DNA of 64,000 nt from an uncultured Pelagimonas sp. (GCA_947497905.1 CANMIH010000004.1:62001-126000), one strand, 5' to 3'; shown: positions 9,120-18,574, numbered from the stretch's first letter. The notes: generated by a model not told the origin, from the letters alone. Numbers and translations are program-made.

Positions 9120-9869
9120 TTATGGCGCGGTTGAAGCGCCCAGCAAGTCTTGGGAATATTCATGTGCCGGTTGCCCCGCGCGCAGGGTTGCCGCATCCAT
9201 GATCTCGATAATCTCACCATGACGCATCACCGCAAGCCGGTCGCACATATGCGCAATCACCGCCAGATCGTGTGACACCATGAGATACGTCAGCCCATGT
9301 TCCGCCCGTAGATCTGTCAGAAGATTAAGAATTTCGGCCTGAACCGACACATCCAGCGCCGAGGTTGGTTCGTCCAGAAGCAGAATGTCTGGTTCACCGG
9401 CCAGCGCACGGGCGATGGCAACGCGCTGCCGCTGTCCACCCGAAAGCTGGTGCGGATAGCGAAAGCGGAACCGCCGCCCCAGACCCACATCTTCCAACAG
9501 CGTTTCAACACGGGTGTCGATGTCGTTTATCCCATGCAGTTGCAGGGTTTCGCTGAGAACCTGATCCACGGTGTGGCGGGGATGAAGCGAAGCATAAGGA
9601 TCTTGGAACACCATCTGAACGGTGCGGAAGAACCCTTTGTCGCGTTTGGCTCCGGTCAGCGAGGTTCCTTCGACGGTGATATCGCCTGACCATGTAGGAG
9701 CAAGCCCGGTCATGGCCCGCAGAATGGTCGATTTGCCCGAGCCGCTTTCGCCAACAAGGCCAAAGCTCTCGCCTTGGGCCACCGCAAAACTTGCACCTTT
9801 GACAGCATCCACGCGATCTGGACCATCACCGAACCAAACGTTCAGGTTTGAGATTTCAAGTGCCGACAT
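9120..9869 (-). CDS. Oligopeptide/dipeptide ABC transporter ATP-binding protein (DppF/OppF type)
   Basis: A 249-residue ATPase, last gene of the peptide-transport operon. It has Walker A GESGSGKST (about residues 38-46), Q-loop VFQDPYASLHP, ABC signature LSGGQRQRVAIARAL, Walker B ILLLDEPTSALD and switch His in MVSHDL. The pairing with a second, non-identical ATPase directly upstream is standard for Opp/Dpp systems, in which the two subunits form a heterodimer on the cytoplasmic face. The gap to the upstream ATPase gene is one base. It lacks much of the C-terminal oligopeptide-transporter extension, so it is shorter than typical DppF (over 300 residues). Confidence 0.93.
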   Translation of the reverse strand: MSALEISNLNVWFGDGPDRVDAVKGASFAVAQGESFGLVGESGSGKSTILRAMTGLAPTWSGDITVEGTSLTGAKRDKGFFRTVQMVFQDPYASLHPRHTVDQVLSETLQLHGINDIDTRVETLLEDVGLGRRFRFRYPHQLSGGQRQRVAIARALAGEPDILLLDEPTSALDVSVQAEILNLLTDLRAEHGLTYLMVSHDLAVIAHMCDRLAVMRHGEIIEIMDAATLRAGQPAHEYSQDLLGASTAP

Positions 9870-9870
9870 C

Positions 9871-10719
9871 TCAGCCCCTCACACTTTCGGTGTCCGACCA
9901 CGCGGGATCGCGGTTCAACACGCTCAGATGGGTTTCTTCCTGATCCAACCGCGGCAGCGAGTCGAGCAGACCACGGGTGTACGGGTGTTTGGCCTCATGC
10001 AGCTTGTCCGCGTCACAAACCTCGACAATTCGGCCCGAATACATGATCAACACGCGGTCACAGAATTCGGACACCAGATTGAGGTCGTGACTGATGAAAA
10101 TGAGCCCCATGCCGCGCTCTTTCACCAGCCCATCCATGATATTGAGCACCTGACGTTGCACCGAGACATCCAGAGCCGACGTGGGTTCATCTGCAATCAG
10201 GATCTTGGGGTCGGGGATCAGCATCATAGCGATCATGATCCGTTGCCCCATCCCGCCCGACACCTCATGCGGATAGGCGCGCATGACCCGTTCCGGGTCG
10301 CGGATGGACACGGCCTCAAGCATCTCAAGGGCCTTTTTATGGGCCTCAGCTTTCGATACGCGATTGTGTTGACGGTAAGCTTCGATGATCTGCGCCCCCA
10401 CGGTTGTCACCGGGTTGAGCGAGAACTTGGGGTCCTGCATCACCATCGAGATCTGTTTGCCACGCACATCACGCATGGCGCGTTCGCTCATATCCAGAAG
10501 GTTCTTACCCTCCAGATTGATGTGATCCGCTTCGACAATGCCGGGATTGCGGATCAGGCGCAGGATGGCGCGGCCAGTCATCGACTTGCCCGAGCCACTT
10601 TCGCCCACGATCCCCAGACGCTCTTGTCCGAGGCTAAAAGAGACACCACGCACCGCATCAAAGACACCCTGACGGGTAGGGAATTTCACCCAAAGGTTTT
10701 CAACGCCCAACAGGCTCAT
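9871..10719 (-). CDS. Oligopeptide/dipeptide ABC transporter ATP-binding protein (DppD/OppD type)
   Basis: A 282-residue ATPase and partner of the downstream DppF-like protein. It shows Walker A GESGSGKSM (about residues 38-46), the Q-loop MVMQDPKFSLNP, signature VSGGMGQRIMIAM, Walker B ILIADEPTSALD and the switch-His motif FISHDLNLV. The C-terminal 'HPYTRGLLDSLP' is characteristic of the peptide/nickel transporter ATPase family. Its start overlaps the stop of the upstream permease gene by four bases, which suggests translational coupling. It powers import through the two permeases encoded upstream. Confidence 0.94.
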   Translation of the reverse strand: MSLLGVENLWVKFPTRQGVFDAVRGVSFSLGQERLGIVGESGSGKSMTGRAILRLIRNPGIVEADHINLEGKNLLDMSERAMRDVRGKQISMVMQDPKFSLNPVTTVGAQIIEAYRQHNRVSKAEAHKKALEMLEAVSIRDPERVMRAYPHEVSGGMGQRIMIAMMLIPDPKILIADEPTSALDVSVQRQVLNIMDGLVKERGMGLIFISHDLNLVSEFCDRVLIMYSGRIVEVCDADKLHEAKHPYTRGLLDSLPRLDQEETHLSVLNRDPAWSDTESVRG

Positions 10720-11627
10720 TGGCCGCCCTCCTTCGGATCAAGCACATCTCGGAGCCCGTCTCCGAGCAGATTAAAAGCCAGAGAGACGGTGAAAATGGCC
10801 AGACCGGGCACGGTGGCGACCCACCAGTGATCCAGAATAAACCGACGGCCTTCCGAGATCATCGCGCCCCACTCCGGGCTGGGTGGTTGAGCACCGAGGC
10901 CGAGAAAGCCCAGACCCGCAGCCGCGAGGATGATGCCCGCCATATCAAGCGTCACACGGACGATCAGAGATGAAATGCACAGCGGCCAGATGTGTTTGGT
11001 GATGATGCGGATTGGGCCTGCGCCCTGCAAGCGCACTGCATTGATATAGTCTGAGCTGCGGATGGTCAGGGTTTCGGCGCGTGCCATACGGGCATAGGGT
11101 GGCCACGCAGTCAGCGAGATGGCCAGAACCGCGTTTTCAATCCCGGCGCCCAATGCAGCCACAAAAGCCAGAGCCAGCACCAGACGTGGAAAGGCGAGAA
11201 AGATATCTGTGATGCGCATCATCACAATATCGACCCAACCTCCTGCATAGCCTGCAACGGTACCCACCAAAAGACCGGCAGCCGGCGCGATCAACGCCAC
11301 GAGAGCCACAATATACAGGGTGATCCGCGCGCCGTAGATCAGACGCGAGAGAATATCGCGTCCCAGACTGTCGGTGCCAAGGATGTGGCCCTCGCTACCC
11401 AGCGGTTGCAAGCGGTTGGCCAGATCTTGTGCAAAGGGATCATGTGGTGCCAAAAGCGGGGCCAGTGCTGCGGCCAGCACCAGAACCACCAGAATGCCCA
11501 GACCAAACATGGCCATAGAGTTCGAGCGGAGGCTCAGCCAGCCCTTGTAAAAGCTGGCCAGCCGGGCATGGCGACGCGACGTCGGTGCGTCGGTCAACAG
11601 CCATTGCCGCAATGTCATATCTGTCAT
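10716..11627 (-). CDS. Peptide ABC transporter permease (DppC type)
   Basis: A 303-residue inner-membrane permease of the binding-protein-dependent transport family. The N-terminus has the OppC-like cytoplasmic region ('SFYKGWLSLRSNSMAMFGLGILVVLVL'), followed by about six membrane helices and the conserved cytoplasmic EAA-type loop in 'ILAAAGLGFLGLGAQPPSPEWGAMI', which docks onto the ATPases. Family size is about 300 residues, so it is full length. Four-base overlaps on both sides tie it to the DppB-like gene upstream and the DppD-like gene downstream. Confidence 0.94.
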   Translation of the reverse strand: MTDMTLRQWLLTDAPTSRRHARLASFYKGWLSLRSNSMAMFGLGILVVLVLAAALAPLLAPHDPFAQDLANRLQPLGSEGHILGTDSLGRDILSRLIYGARITLYIVALVALIAPAAGLLVGTVAGYAGGWVDIVMMRITDIFLAFPRLVLALAFVAALGAGIENAVLAISLTAWPPYARMARAETLTIRSSDYINAVRLQGAGPIRIITKHIWPLCISSLIVRVTLDMAGIILAAAGLGFLGLGAQPPSPEWGAMISEGRRFILDHWWVATVPGLAIFTVSLAFNLLGDGLRDVLDPKEGGQ

Positions 11628-12682
11628 TTCGACCTCGGGTCAAAAACGCGGTACAGCAGATCCGAAAAGATGTTCAGGCAGATGAAGATCAACCCGACCA
11701 CAACGGTCCCGCCCAATACGGCGTTCATATCGGCGCTTAGAAGCGCGGTGGTGATATAGCTGCCAATGCCCGGCCAGCTGAAGATGATCTCGGTCAGAAC
11801 CGAGCCTTCCAGCAGGTTGGCATAGCTGAGCGCAATCACAGTAATCAGCTGTACGCGGATGTTTTTAAACGCATGGCCCCAGATCACCTGACGCTCTGAC
11901 AGGCCTTTGACCCGCGCCGTGGTGACATATTCAGAGGACAGTTGTTCCAACATGAAAGAGCGTGTCATGCGACTGATATAAGCCAGAGAGTAATAGCCCA
12001 GAAGTGAGGCAGGCAGCACGATATGGGAAAAGGCGTTGCGGAACACATCCCAGTCCCGCGCCAGCGCGGCATCAATCAGGATCATACCAGTGCGGGCGGG
12101 CACGATGTCTTCATAGAAGATATCCAGACGCCCGGGTCCACCGACCCATCCGAGGATGCCGTAGAACACCAACAGGCCCATCAGGCCCAGCCAGAAAATA
12201 GGCATGGAGTAGCCAACAAGTGCCACAACGCGGGCGATCTGGTCGATCCATGACCCCCGGCGTACGGCTGCGATCACGCCCAGCGGTACACCGAGAAAAA
12301 TGCCGACAAGCACACCCAGTGTCGCCAGCTCCATGGTGGCGGGGAACACACGTGCGATGTCTTCTGAAACCGGGCGCGCATTCAACAGGCTGTCGCCAAA
12401 ATCGCCATGCAAAACGTCCCAGATATAATATCCGAACTGTACCAAAAGCGGCTTGTCCAGCCCAAGCTCAAGGAACACAGCGTCATAGGTCGACTGCGAG
12501 GCGCGTTCGCCCACAATCGCCAGAACCGGGTCGATCGGCATGACCCGTCCGATGATAAACGTCACGAAGAGCAGACCCAGCATCGTCACGCAGATTGACA
12601 AAAGCGTGGTGGCCGTGCCCTTCAGCCAGGGGGCAAGAGGCGCGCGAACGCGCCCCTTGGTTTGAGTGTCGGTCGCGGCCAT
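11624..12682 (-). CDS. Peptide ABC transporter permease (DppB type)
   Basis: A 352-residue inner-membrane permease. After a short cytoplasmic tail, the first helix and 'FIIGRVMPIDPVLAIVGERASQ' match the DppB/OppB N-terminus, and 'LLEGSVLTEIIFSWPGIGSYI' is the conserved coupling-loop region of this subfamily. About six helices are visible. It starts immediately after the stop of the binding-protein gene and overlaps the DppC-like gene by four bases. Together the two permeases form the translocation channel. Confidence 0.94.
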   Translation of the reverse strand: MAATDTQTKGRVRAPLAPWLKGTATTLLSICVTMLGLLFVTFIIGRVMPIDPVLAIVGERASQSTYDAVFLELGLDKPLLVQFGYYIWDVLHGDFGDSLLNARPVSEDIARVFPATMELATLGVLVGIFLGVPLGVIAAVRRGSWIDQIARVVALVGYSMPIFWLGLMGLLVFYGILGWVGGPGRLDIFYEDIVPARTGMILIDAALARDWDVFRNAFSHIVLPASLLGYYSLAYISRMTRSFMLEQLSSEYVTTARVKGLSERQVIWGHAFKNIRVQLITVIALSYANLLEGSVLTEIIFSWPGIGSYITTALLSADMNAVLGGTVVVGLIFICLNIFSDLLYRVFDPRSK

Positions 12683-14278
12683 TTACTTGGTCACCGGCCA
12701 GTACGATACAGCGGTGGTAGCACCGCCCAGGTTCAGGTTCTGTACGTTGTCACGCACACCGGCCTGTTCGATTTTCTGGAACATCACAGCAAATGGCGAT
12801 GTGTCGCGGAAGGTTGCTTGAATTTCACCGTAGAGTTTAGCACGCACAGCGCGGTCATTCTCGATCACGGTTTTGCCCACAACGTCAGTCAAACCGCCGG
12901 TGTCCCAGCTGTTGCGCCAGGCGAGCAGACCGGTGGCATTGGCTGCGTCCGAGTTGTCGGGGTTATAGGCAAAGGTGCCGGCGTTGGTGTGGGGATCGGG
13001 GTAATCCGGGCCCCATGCACCAAGATAGACATCCAGCTCGCGGGCGCGGTAACGGCCCAGAACCTGTTTGGCCGTGCCAACGGTGATGTTCAGCTTGATG
13101 CCAGCCTGAGCAAAGGTGTTCTGCATCGACTGTGCGATTTCGATCCGATCCTGCGATTCACGCACGCCAACTTCGAGTTCAAGCCCATCAACACCCGCAG
13201 CGGCCAAGAGCTCTTTGGCCTTTGCGACATTCAGGTCAAATGGGTTCTCATCCACGGCACCGAGGAAAGTTTTCGGCAGGAAGTTCTGATGGATCACATA
13301 CTGACCGTTCAGGAAGCTGTTCTGCATCCCTTCATAATCGATCAGATGTTTGATGGCCTGACGCACTTCTGGCTTGGACAGCTCGGGGTGCTTCTGGTTC
13401 ATCGAGATATACATCAGACGGCCACGCATTTCGTCGTGGATGCGGATGTCATCTGCGGCCATCGCGCCTTTTACGTCTTCGGGGTTCAGATCGCGGGCGA
13501 TGTCGATGTCACCACGCTCCAGCAACAGGCGCTGCGACGCGCTTTCCTGAACGTGGCGCACAATCACGCGTTTCATGGCTGGGGCACCCAGATAGAAATC
13601 GGGGTTCGAGGTCAGTGTAACGCTTTCATTGGGTTTCCAGCTTGAGAGCTTATAGGCGCCGGAACCGGCCGAGTTGGTTTTCAGCCATTCGTTGCCCATG
13701 TCGCCGTCAACTTCGTTGGCCATCACGGTCTTTTTGTCCACGATGCCACCGATGGTCGCGGTCAGGCAGTTGAGAACAAACGACGTTGCATATGGCTGAT
13801 CGGTCACGATGGTGACGGTGTTGCCGTCCGCTTTGATGGTGTCCGCCGCATTATCTGCTGTGAAACCGAATTGAGTGAGGATGAACGACGGGGTCTTGTT
13901 CAGGATAACCGCGCGCTGAAGCGAAAACTCAACGTCTTCTGCGGTCACGGGATTGCCCGAGTGGAAGGTCAGACCGTCACGAATGGTGAATGTGATGGTT
14001 TTGCCGTCGTCAGACACGGTCCAGCTTTCGGCGACTTCGGGCTGGTAACCGCCATCGAGGTTCGCGGGGTCAAAGTTGACCAGTTTCTGGTAAATGTTGC
14101 GGCTCACGTCTGAACCGGCAAATTCAAAGCTTTCGGCCGGATCTAGGGTGGTGATGTCGTCAATGCGGTTGGCGATAACGAGCATGTTTGGGGGTGTTTC
14201 GGCAAAAGCAGCACCTGAAGTGACGGCCAGGGCCAGGCCCATAGCTGCGCCGGAAAGCATTTTGGTAAAGACAGTCAT
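12683..14278 (-). CDS. Peptide ABC transporter substrate-binding protein (SBP family 5)
   Basis: A 531-residue periplasmic binding protein. Residues 1-26 form a signal peptide ending in AAFA before ETPPN. The mature protein has the family 5 pattern: 'LDPAESFEFAGSDVSRNIYQKLVNFDP', 'AESWTVSDDGKTITFTIRDGLTFHSG', 'ITAEDVEFSLQRA'-like text and the C-terminal 'LGAWGPDYPDPHTN'. It delivers peptides to the two permeases. The dipeptidase gene directly upstream suggests small peptides, probably dipeptides; the sequence does not settle the exact ligand. The largest gap inside the operon, 36 bases, lies between this gene and the dipeptidase. Confidence 0.94.
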   Translation of the reverse strand: MTVFTKMLSGAAMGLALAVTSGAAFAETPPNMLVIANRIDDITTLDPAESFEFAGSDVSRNIYQKLVNFDPANLDGGYQPEVAESWTVSDDGKTITFTIRDGLTFHSGNPVTAEDVEFSLQRAVILNKTPSFILTQFGFTADNAADTIKADGNTVTIVTDQPYATSFVLNCLTATIGGIVDKKTVMANEVDGDMGNEWLKTNSAGSGAYKLSSWKPNESVTLTSNPDFYLGAPAMKRVIVRHVQESASQRLLLERGDIDIARDLNPEDVKGAMAADDIRIHDEMRGRLMYISMNQKHPELSKPEVRQAIKHLIDYEGMQNSFLNGQYVIHQNFLPKTFLGAVDENPFDLNVAKAKELLAAAGVDGLELEVGVRESQDRIEIAQSMQNTFAQAGIKLNITVGTAKQVLGRYRARELDVYLGAWGPDYPDPHTNAGTFAYNPDNSDAANATGLLAWRNSWDTGGLTDVVGKTVIENDRAVRAKLYGEIQATFRDTSPFAVMFQKIEQAGVRDNVQNLNLGGATTAVSYWPVTK

Positions 14279-14314
14279 GTTGTCCTCGCTGTTGTAATCA
14301 TTTTGGTGTTGAGG

Positions 14315-15373
14315 TCACGCGCCCCAGGTCTTTTCCAGAACCCGTAACCAATTTTCATGGCAGAGCTTCTTAATGAGCTCATTGCCATAGCCATGGTTTT
14401 GCATGGCTTCGCAGAGACGGGGCAGGCCTGCTGCCGTGGTCACATCCTCGGGCACTTCAGCCCCGTCATAGTCCGAGCCAAGACCAACACGGTCTTCGCC
14501 CAGAATTCCAATCATGTGGTCAATATGCCGTAGCATCTGCTCAAGCGGCACATCGGTCAACATCCGTCCGTCTTCACGTAGGAAGGCAACGGCAAAGTTC
14601 AGGCCGACCATGCCATCACTTTCGGCAATGGCGCGCATCTGGTCATCGGTCAGATTTCGGGCATGAGGGCAGATCGCATGTGCGTTGGAATGCGTAGCAA
14701 CAAGGGGAGCATCCGACCGTTTGGCAACGTCCCAGAAGCCCTTCTCGTTGAGGTGAGACAAATCCAGCATAATTTTCAACTGATTGCAGCGCTCAACCAA
14801 ACGCAGACCATGGTCGGTCAACCCGCCGCCGATGTCGGGGCCTGAAGGATACCGAAACGGTACGCCTTCGCCAAAAATGGTCGGGCGGCTCCAAACTGGC
14901 CCCAGCGATCGCAGGCCTGCTGCATGCAAAACGTCGAGGGCGTGTAAATCCGGGTCGATGGCTTCGGCACCTTCGATATGAAAAATCGCCGACATGATGC
15001 CCTGATCCATGCATTCGCGAATCTCTGCGGCGCTTCGAACAACTTTCAAAGCCCCCTTACGCTCCAATTCGAAGAGGATGGCGGCCTGGGAAAGCACAAC
15101 AGGCAGAGCCTCGTTTGCGGTGATCAACTCGGGAAGCGGGAGGTCGTATTTTTCCGCAGCCATTTTTTCAAAGGCGTCATCGACATCCATGGGCGAGGGC
15201 ACCCAGACCGCGAAGAACCCGCCACCGAACCCACCTTCTTTGGCGGAATTAACATCAATCGCGCCCTTGCGCCCGGTCAGGAAACTCTCGGAAGCCGACA
15301 AACCGCCGTCGCGATACAGGTTGGTGAGCACATCGTTATGGCCATCAAAAATCAACGGGAATTGGTGTGTCAC
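14315..15373 (-). CDS. Membrane dipeptidase (peptidase family M19)
   Basis: A 352-residue zinc dipeptidase of the renal-dipeptidase family. Metal-ligand motifs are present: HND near the N-terminus ('FDGHNDVLTNLYRDGG'), the bridging glutamate in HIEGAEAI, the histidines in DLSHLNEKGFWD and THSNAHAI, and the late aspartate in GLGSDYDGAEVP. There is no signal peptide, so it acts in the cytoplasm despite the family name. It is the first gene of a six-gene unit with a complete peptide importer, so imported dipeptides can be cleaved at once. Bacterial M19 enzymes often accept D-amino acids at the C-terminal position; whether this one does cannot be read here. Confidence 0.94.
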   Translation of the reverse strand: MTHQFPLIFDGHNDVLTNLYRDGGLSASESFLTGRKGAIDVNSAKEGGFGGGFFAVWVPSPMDVDDAFEKMAAEKYDLPLPELITANEALPVVLSQAAILFELERKGALKVVRSAAEIRECMDQGIMSAIFHIEGAEAIDPDLHALDVLHAAGLRSLGPVWSRPTIFGEGVPFRYPSGPDIGGGLTDHGLRLVERCNQLKIMLDLSHLNEKGFWDVAKRSDAPLVATHSNAHAICPHARNLTDDQMRAIAESDGMVGLNFAVAFLREDGRMLTDVPLEQMLRHIDHMIGILGEDRVGLGSDYDGAEVPEDVTTAAGLPRLCEAMQNHGYGNELIKKLCHENWLRVLEKTWGA

Positions 15374-15744
15374 AGCGTAGTCCTGTCAGATCGCTTCGTG
15401 CAGAGAAGCTAGAAAAATTTTTTTTGTGAGAGCAATGGAGCGCAAAAATTTGTGGAAGTATAGCCCTTTGTTTGAGTTGACCGAGCCCTTTTCCGCTCGG
15501 AATCAAAACCGATTGGCTGAATCAGGCAGTATCTCGAAGTCCGGTCAAATTCTTATCTATGTGTTTTTGAATGTAAAAATCTGGGTCGCCATCTTCATCC
15601 AGCGAACACACAATAAGGATCTGAAATGGTCGAATAAATTGGGTTGGGCTTGTTTTTCTGTATTTAAAACAGAAGGTCCCGATGCAGGTCTGAGCATCAG
15701 AATGTCAGTTTCGGGAAGCGACGAGGCGAAAACCGATTGAGAGG
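15374..15744. other. 371-base AT-richer intergenic region upstream of the dipeptidase operon
   Basis: The stretch is richer in A+T than its neighbours. It holds a 6-bp perfect hairpin, CCGAGC/GCTCGG (15481-15500, 8-base loop), and several A/T runs. A plus-strand reading frame of 104 codons (15426-15740) has no family resemblance and unusual codon use, so I do not call it a gene. The promoter of the dipeptidase/peptide-transport operon should lie here. Confidence 0.5.
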
Positions 15745-16164
15745 CTAGTGCGTGCGACGCAACCGGATCACAACGTCAATCGAGGCAATCTCTGCCCCGT
15801 CAGGTGCGTTGGGCATACTTGCGATCACAAGCTGATCGGCGGGTGCGTCAGTTAGCTTTCCATCATCCTCCCAGTAAAAATGGGGATGATCATGGGTATT
15901 GGTGTCAAAATAGCTTTTTGACCCATCCACGGTGACTTCTTGCATCAACCCAGCAGAGCAAAAGGCTTTGAGCGTGTTGTAGACAGTCGCAAGAGAAACG
16001 GCTTCGCCCTGCGATTTGGCTTCGTCAAACAGCCACTCGGCAGTGACATGACGATTCTTGCCGTCACCAACCAGAAGCGAAGCCAGTGCAACGCGCTGCC
16101 GGGTGGGGCGCAGTTCAGATTTGGCCAGCCAGTCCTTGCCACGAGCTATCGACTGAGAGTTCAT
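15745..16164 (-). CDS. irr: Fur-family iron response regulator Irr
   Basis: A 139-residue Fur-superfamily protein. 'LRPTRQRVALASLLVGDGKNRHVTAEWLFDEA' is the typical Irr/Fur winged-helix start and 'GEAVSLATVYNTLKAF' the recognition-helix region. The C-terminal half has 'SYFDTNTHDHPHFYWEDDGKL', the HxH-containing stretch of Irr; the CxxC zinc motifs of classical Fur are absent, as in Irr. In Rhizobiales and Rhodobacterales Irr controls iron and heme genes and responds to heme status. The ATG at 16164 is preferred to the GTG just before it. The gene is divergent from fabA, an association common in alphaproteobacteria. Confidence 0.93.
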   Translation of the reverse strand: MNSQSIARGKDWLAKSELRPTRQRVALASLLVGDGKNRHVTAEWLFDEAKSQGEAVSLATVYNTLKAFCSAGLMQEVTVDGSKSYFDTNTHDHPHFYWEDDGKLTDAPADQLVIASMPNAPDGAEIASIDVVIRLRRTH

Positions 16165-16329
16165 CACGCAAAACGCCTTTTTTCCATCTGAATGACATAT
16201 AAAGGATGGCGGCCCCCCAATTCAAATGAATTTCGCGTAGTACAGGTCCGGGCCACGCACTTGCATGGGGCTTGGGGCGGGTGCTAGAGGTGGCTGAACA
16301 GTAAACGAAAAACATAGGGGCAAGCCTGA

Positions 16330-16839
16330 ATGGCCCAATTTCCGACCAGTTTTGACAAGGAAGATCTTCTCAAATGCGCGCGTGGCGAGCTATTCGGCCC
16401 GGGAAATGCCCAGCTGCCAGCCCCGCCCATGCTGATGATGGATCGCATCACCGAAGTCTCTGGCGATGGTGGAGCGCATGGCAAAGGCCACATCGTGGCT
16501 GAATTTGATATCACCCCCGAGCTGTGGTTCTTTGACTGCCATTTTCCGGGTAACCCGATTATGCCTGGGTGTCTTGGCCTTGATGGTCTGTGGCAGTTGA
16601 CAGGATTTAACCTTGGCTGGCGAGGTTGGCAGGGGCGCGGCTATGCACTTGGTGTCGGTGAAGTGAAACTGACCGGCATGGTGCGCCCTGACCGTAAGAT
16701 GCTGACTTACAAAATCGATTTCACCAAAGCGATCCAAACCCGTCGCCTGACCATGGGTGTGGCGGACGGAATCGTCGAAGCCGACGGTGAAATGATCTAT
16801 CAGGTGAAAGACATGAAAGTGGCGCTGAGCGAAAGCTAA
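16330..16839 (+). CDS. fabA: 3-hydroxydecanoyl-ACP dehydratase/isomerase FabA
   Basis: A 169-residue cytoplasmic enzyme of standard FabA length. It dehydrates 3-hydroxyacyl-ACP and isomerises trans-2- to cis-3-decenoyl-ACP, the branch point of unsaturated fatty acid synthesis. The active-site histidine is H71 in [11 protein letters not shown] and the catalytic aspartate D85 in [10 protein letters not shown]. '[13 protein letters not shown]' is a further family signature. It is followed by a hairpin terminator, a small membrane-protein gene and then fabB, its functional partner. Confidence 0.97.
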   Translation: MAQFPTSFDKEDLLKCARGELFGPGNAQLPAPPMLMMDRITEVSGDGGAHGKGHIVAEFDITPELWFFDCHFPGNPIMPGCLGLDGLWQLTGFNLGWRGWQGRGYALGVGEVKLTGMVRPDRKMLTYKIDFTKAIQTRRLTMGVADGIVEADGEMIYQVKDMKVALSES

Positions 16840-16866
16840 GCCCGTCTTTCTGATGCGAAACAAGAG

Positions 16867-16898
16867 GCCGATCCATTTGGATCGGCTTCGCTGTTTTA
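16867..16898 (+). terminator. Hairpin terminator after fabA
   Basis: GCCGATCC-ATTT-GGATCGGC (16867-16886) is a perfect 8-bp stem with a 4-base loop, followed by TTCGCTGTTTT. The T-run is interrupted, so some read-through to the next gene is likely. Confidence 0.6.
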
Positions 16899-16910
16899 GA
16901 GAAGTTGACC

Positions 16911-17159
16911 ATGACCAACGATGAAGTGACTTCCTGCGTCAATGCAGCTTTCCCGCTTCCGGCGCTGCTGTTTTGTTTTGGTGCTTTGGCGTTGACCCTT
17001 TATTTGAAGCGCCGTCATCAGCTTAGTTTGGCTACGACATTCAAGGTCATGGTTGGTGTTGAGAAGGTCAAACACAATAAGGTCTCCGCTGCGATTGCGG
17101 TTCTGACCCTTATTGTGCCTCTCGCGCTTTGGGTGCTGCTGGGGCATCGCTGCGGGTAA
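16911..17159 (+). CDS. Small two-helix membrane protein, unknown function
   Basis: An 82-residue predicted protein between fabA and fabB. Two hydrophobic segments (about residues 14-31 and 59-76) flank a basic loop containing KRRHQ and KVKHNK, so both ends would lie on the same side of the membrane. I do not recognise the family. The ATG at 16911 follows a weak AGAGAAG sequence; an in-frame TTG sits six bases earlier. A stretch of about 160 bases without recognisable features separates it from fabB. The balanced membrane topology favours a real gene, but this is uncertain. Confidence 0.5.
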   Translation: MTNDEVTSCVNAAFPLPALLFCFGALALTLYLKRRHQLSLATTFKVMVGVEKVKHNKVSAAIAVLTLIVPLALWVLLGHRCG

Positions 17160-17323
17160 TGTGTTTGGGCGAGGTCGGGGGTCGTTATGAATGCCTCACT
17201 TTGTCGAATTATTCACGCCTGAGCGATTGGGATCATGCTGTCTATTCCCCCATTTCATCTGCTCATACTTGCACCTGACCGTTGCAATGTCCTAGTAAGG
17301 CTTAAGCAAATTTAGGAGGCCGC

Positions 17324-18553
17324 ATGCGCCGTGTCGTCGTCACCGGACTGGGGATTGTCTCGTCCATCGGTAACAATGCCGAAGAGGTTCTGGCCTCGTT
17401 GAAAGCCGGGAAATCCGGGATCACTGCCAATGAGGCGATGAAGGAACATGGGTTCCGCAGCCAGATCGCTGGTGACATCAAACTCAATGTCGCGGATCAT
17501 ATCGACAAGCGGACGTTGCGCTTCATGGGCCCCGGTGCCGCCTATGCCTATATCGCGATGCAGCAAGCCATTGCTGACTCTGGCCTTGAACAATCGGATG
17601 TGATCAATCCCCGCACTGGTCTTGTGGCCGGGTCCGGCGGCCCCTCCACCAGCGCGATGCTGGCGGCTCATCAGACCGTATTGAAAACAGGTGCAACCAA
17701 GCGCATTGGCCCGTTTGCGGTGCCCAAGGCGATGTGTTCGACCGTGTCTGCCAACCTGTCGACCGCGTTCCAGATCAAAGGCATCAACTATTCGATCACC
17801 TCGGCCTGTTCGACGTCGCTGCATTGTATCGGCAATGCGGTTGAGCAGATCATGCTGGGCAAACAGGACGTTATGTTTGCGGGTGGTGGCGAAGAGCTGG
17901 ATTGGACCCTGTCCTGCCTGTTTGACGCGATGGGTGCGATGTCGTCGAAGTATAACGACACGCCTGAAAAAGCCTCGCGTGCCTTTGATGCGGATCGCGA
18001 TGGGTTTGTCATCGGTGGTGGCGGCGGCATTCTGGTTCTGGAAGAGCTGGAACATGCGAAAGCACGTGGTGCCAAAATCTATGCTGAGGTCACCGGCTAT
18101 GGTGCGACATCAGATGGTGCCGATATGGTGGCGCCGTCGGGTGAAGGTGGCGAGCGCGCGATGCGCGTGGCGCTCTCGACGCTGGGTGACGACCGGAAGG
18201 TCAGCTACATAAACGCTCACGGGACCTCGACCCCGGTTGGCGATGTTGGTGAGATCGAGGCCGTGCGTCGTGTCTTTGGAGAGGGATCCACACCGCCCGT
18301 GTCCTCGACTAAATCGATGACCGGTCACAGCCAGGGTGCGACAGGCGCGCAGGAAGCCATCTATTGTCTGCTGGCACTTGAGCATGATTTCATCATCCCC
18401 TCGATCAACGTTGAAACCCTTGATCCGGCATTGAAACCTGCAGAGATCGCCACCAGCTTGGTTGAAAACGTCGGTCTGGATAGTGTCATGACCAATTCGT
18501 TTGGCTTTGGTGGCACCAATGGATCGATGATCCTGTCAAAATATCGCGGTTAA
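17324..18553 (+). CDS. fabB: 3-oxoacyl-ACP synthase I FabB
   Basis: A 409-residue condensing enzyme that elongates unsaturated acyl-ACP with malonyl-ACP. The catalytic triad is clear: Cys162 in SACSTSLHC, His299 in [12 protein letters not shown] and His335 in [10 protein letters not shown], with the conserved lysine at 330. The C-terminal '[15 protein letters not shown]' is the family signature. The start has a perfect AGGAGG site. In many relatives fabI follows directly in the same operon; here a terminator and an oppositely oriented gene follow, so fabI must be elsewhere. Confidence 0.97.
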   Translation: MRRVVVTGLGIVSSIGNNAEEVLASLKAGKSGITANEAMKEHGFRSQIAGDIKLNVADHIDKRTLRFMGPGAAYAYIAMQQAIADSGLEQSDVINPRTGLVAGSGGPSTSAMLAAHQTVLKTGATKRIGPFAVPKAMCSTVSANLSTAFQIKGINYSITSACSTSLHCIGNAVEQIMLGKQDVMFAGGGEELDWTLSCLFDAMGAMSSKYNDTPEKASRAFDADRDGFVIGGGGGILVLEELEHAKARGAKIYAEVTGYGATSDGADMVAPSGEGGERAMRVALSTLGDDRKVSYINAHGTSTPVGDVGEIEAVRRVFGEGSTPPVSSTKSMTGHSQGATGAQEAIYCLLALEHDFIIPSINVETLDPALKPAEIATSLVENVGLDSVMTNSFGFGGTNGSMILSKYRG

Positions 18554-18574
18554 GTTTCGCTTTGACTTGCTGAG

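Noticed and set aside
15426-15740. A 104-codon plus-strand frame between the dipeptidase and irr
   Set aside because: The region is AT-rich, the codon use is unlike that of neighbouring genes, there is no ribosome-binding site or family resemblance, and the promoter of the dipeptidase operon should lie here.
16168-16329. A short dyad (ATTCA-AA-TGAAT) between irr and fabA as an Irr iron-control box
   Set aside because: It does not resemble the Irr-type iron control element, which centres on TTTAGAA-like half-sites, and is short enough to occur by chance.
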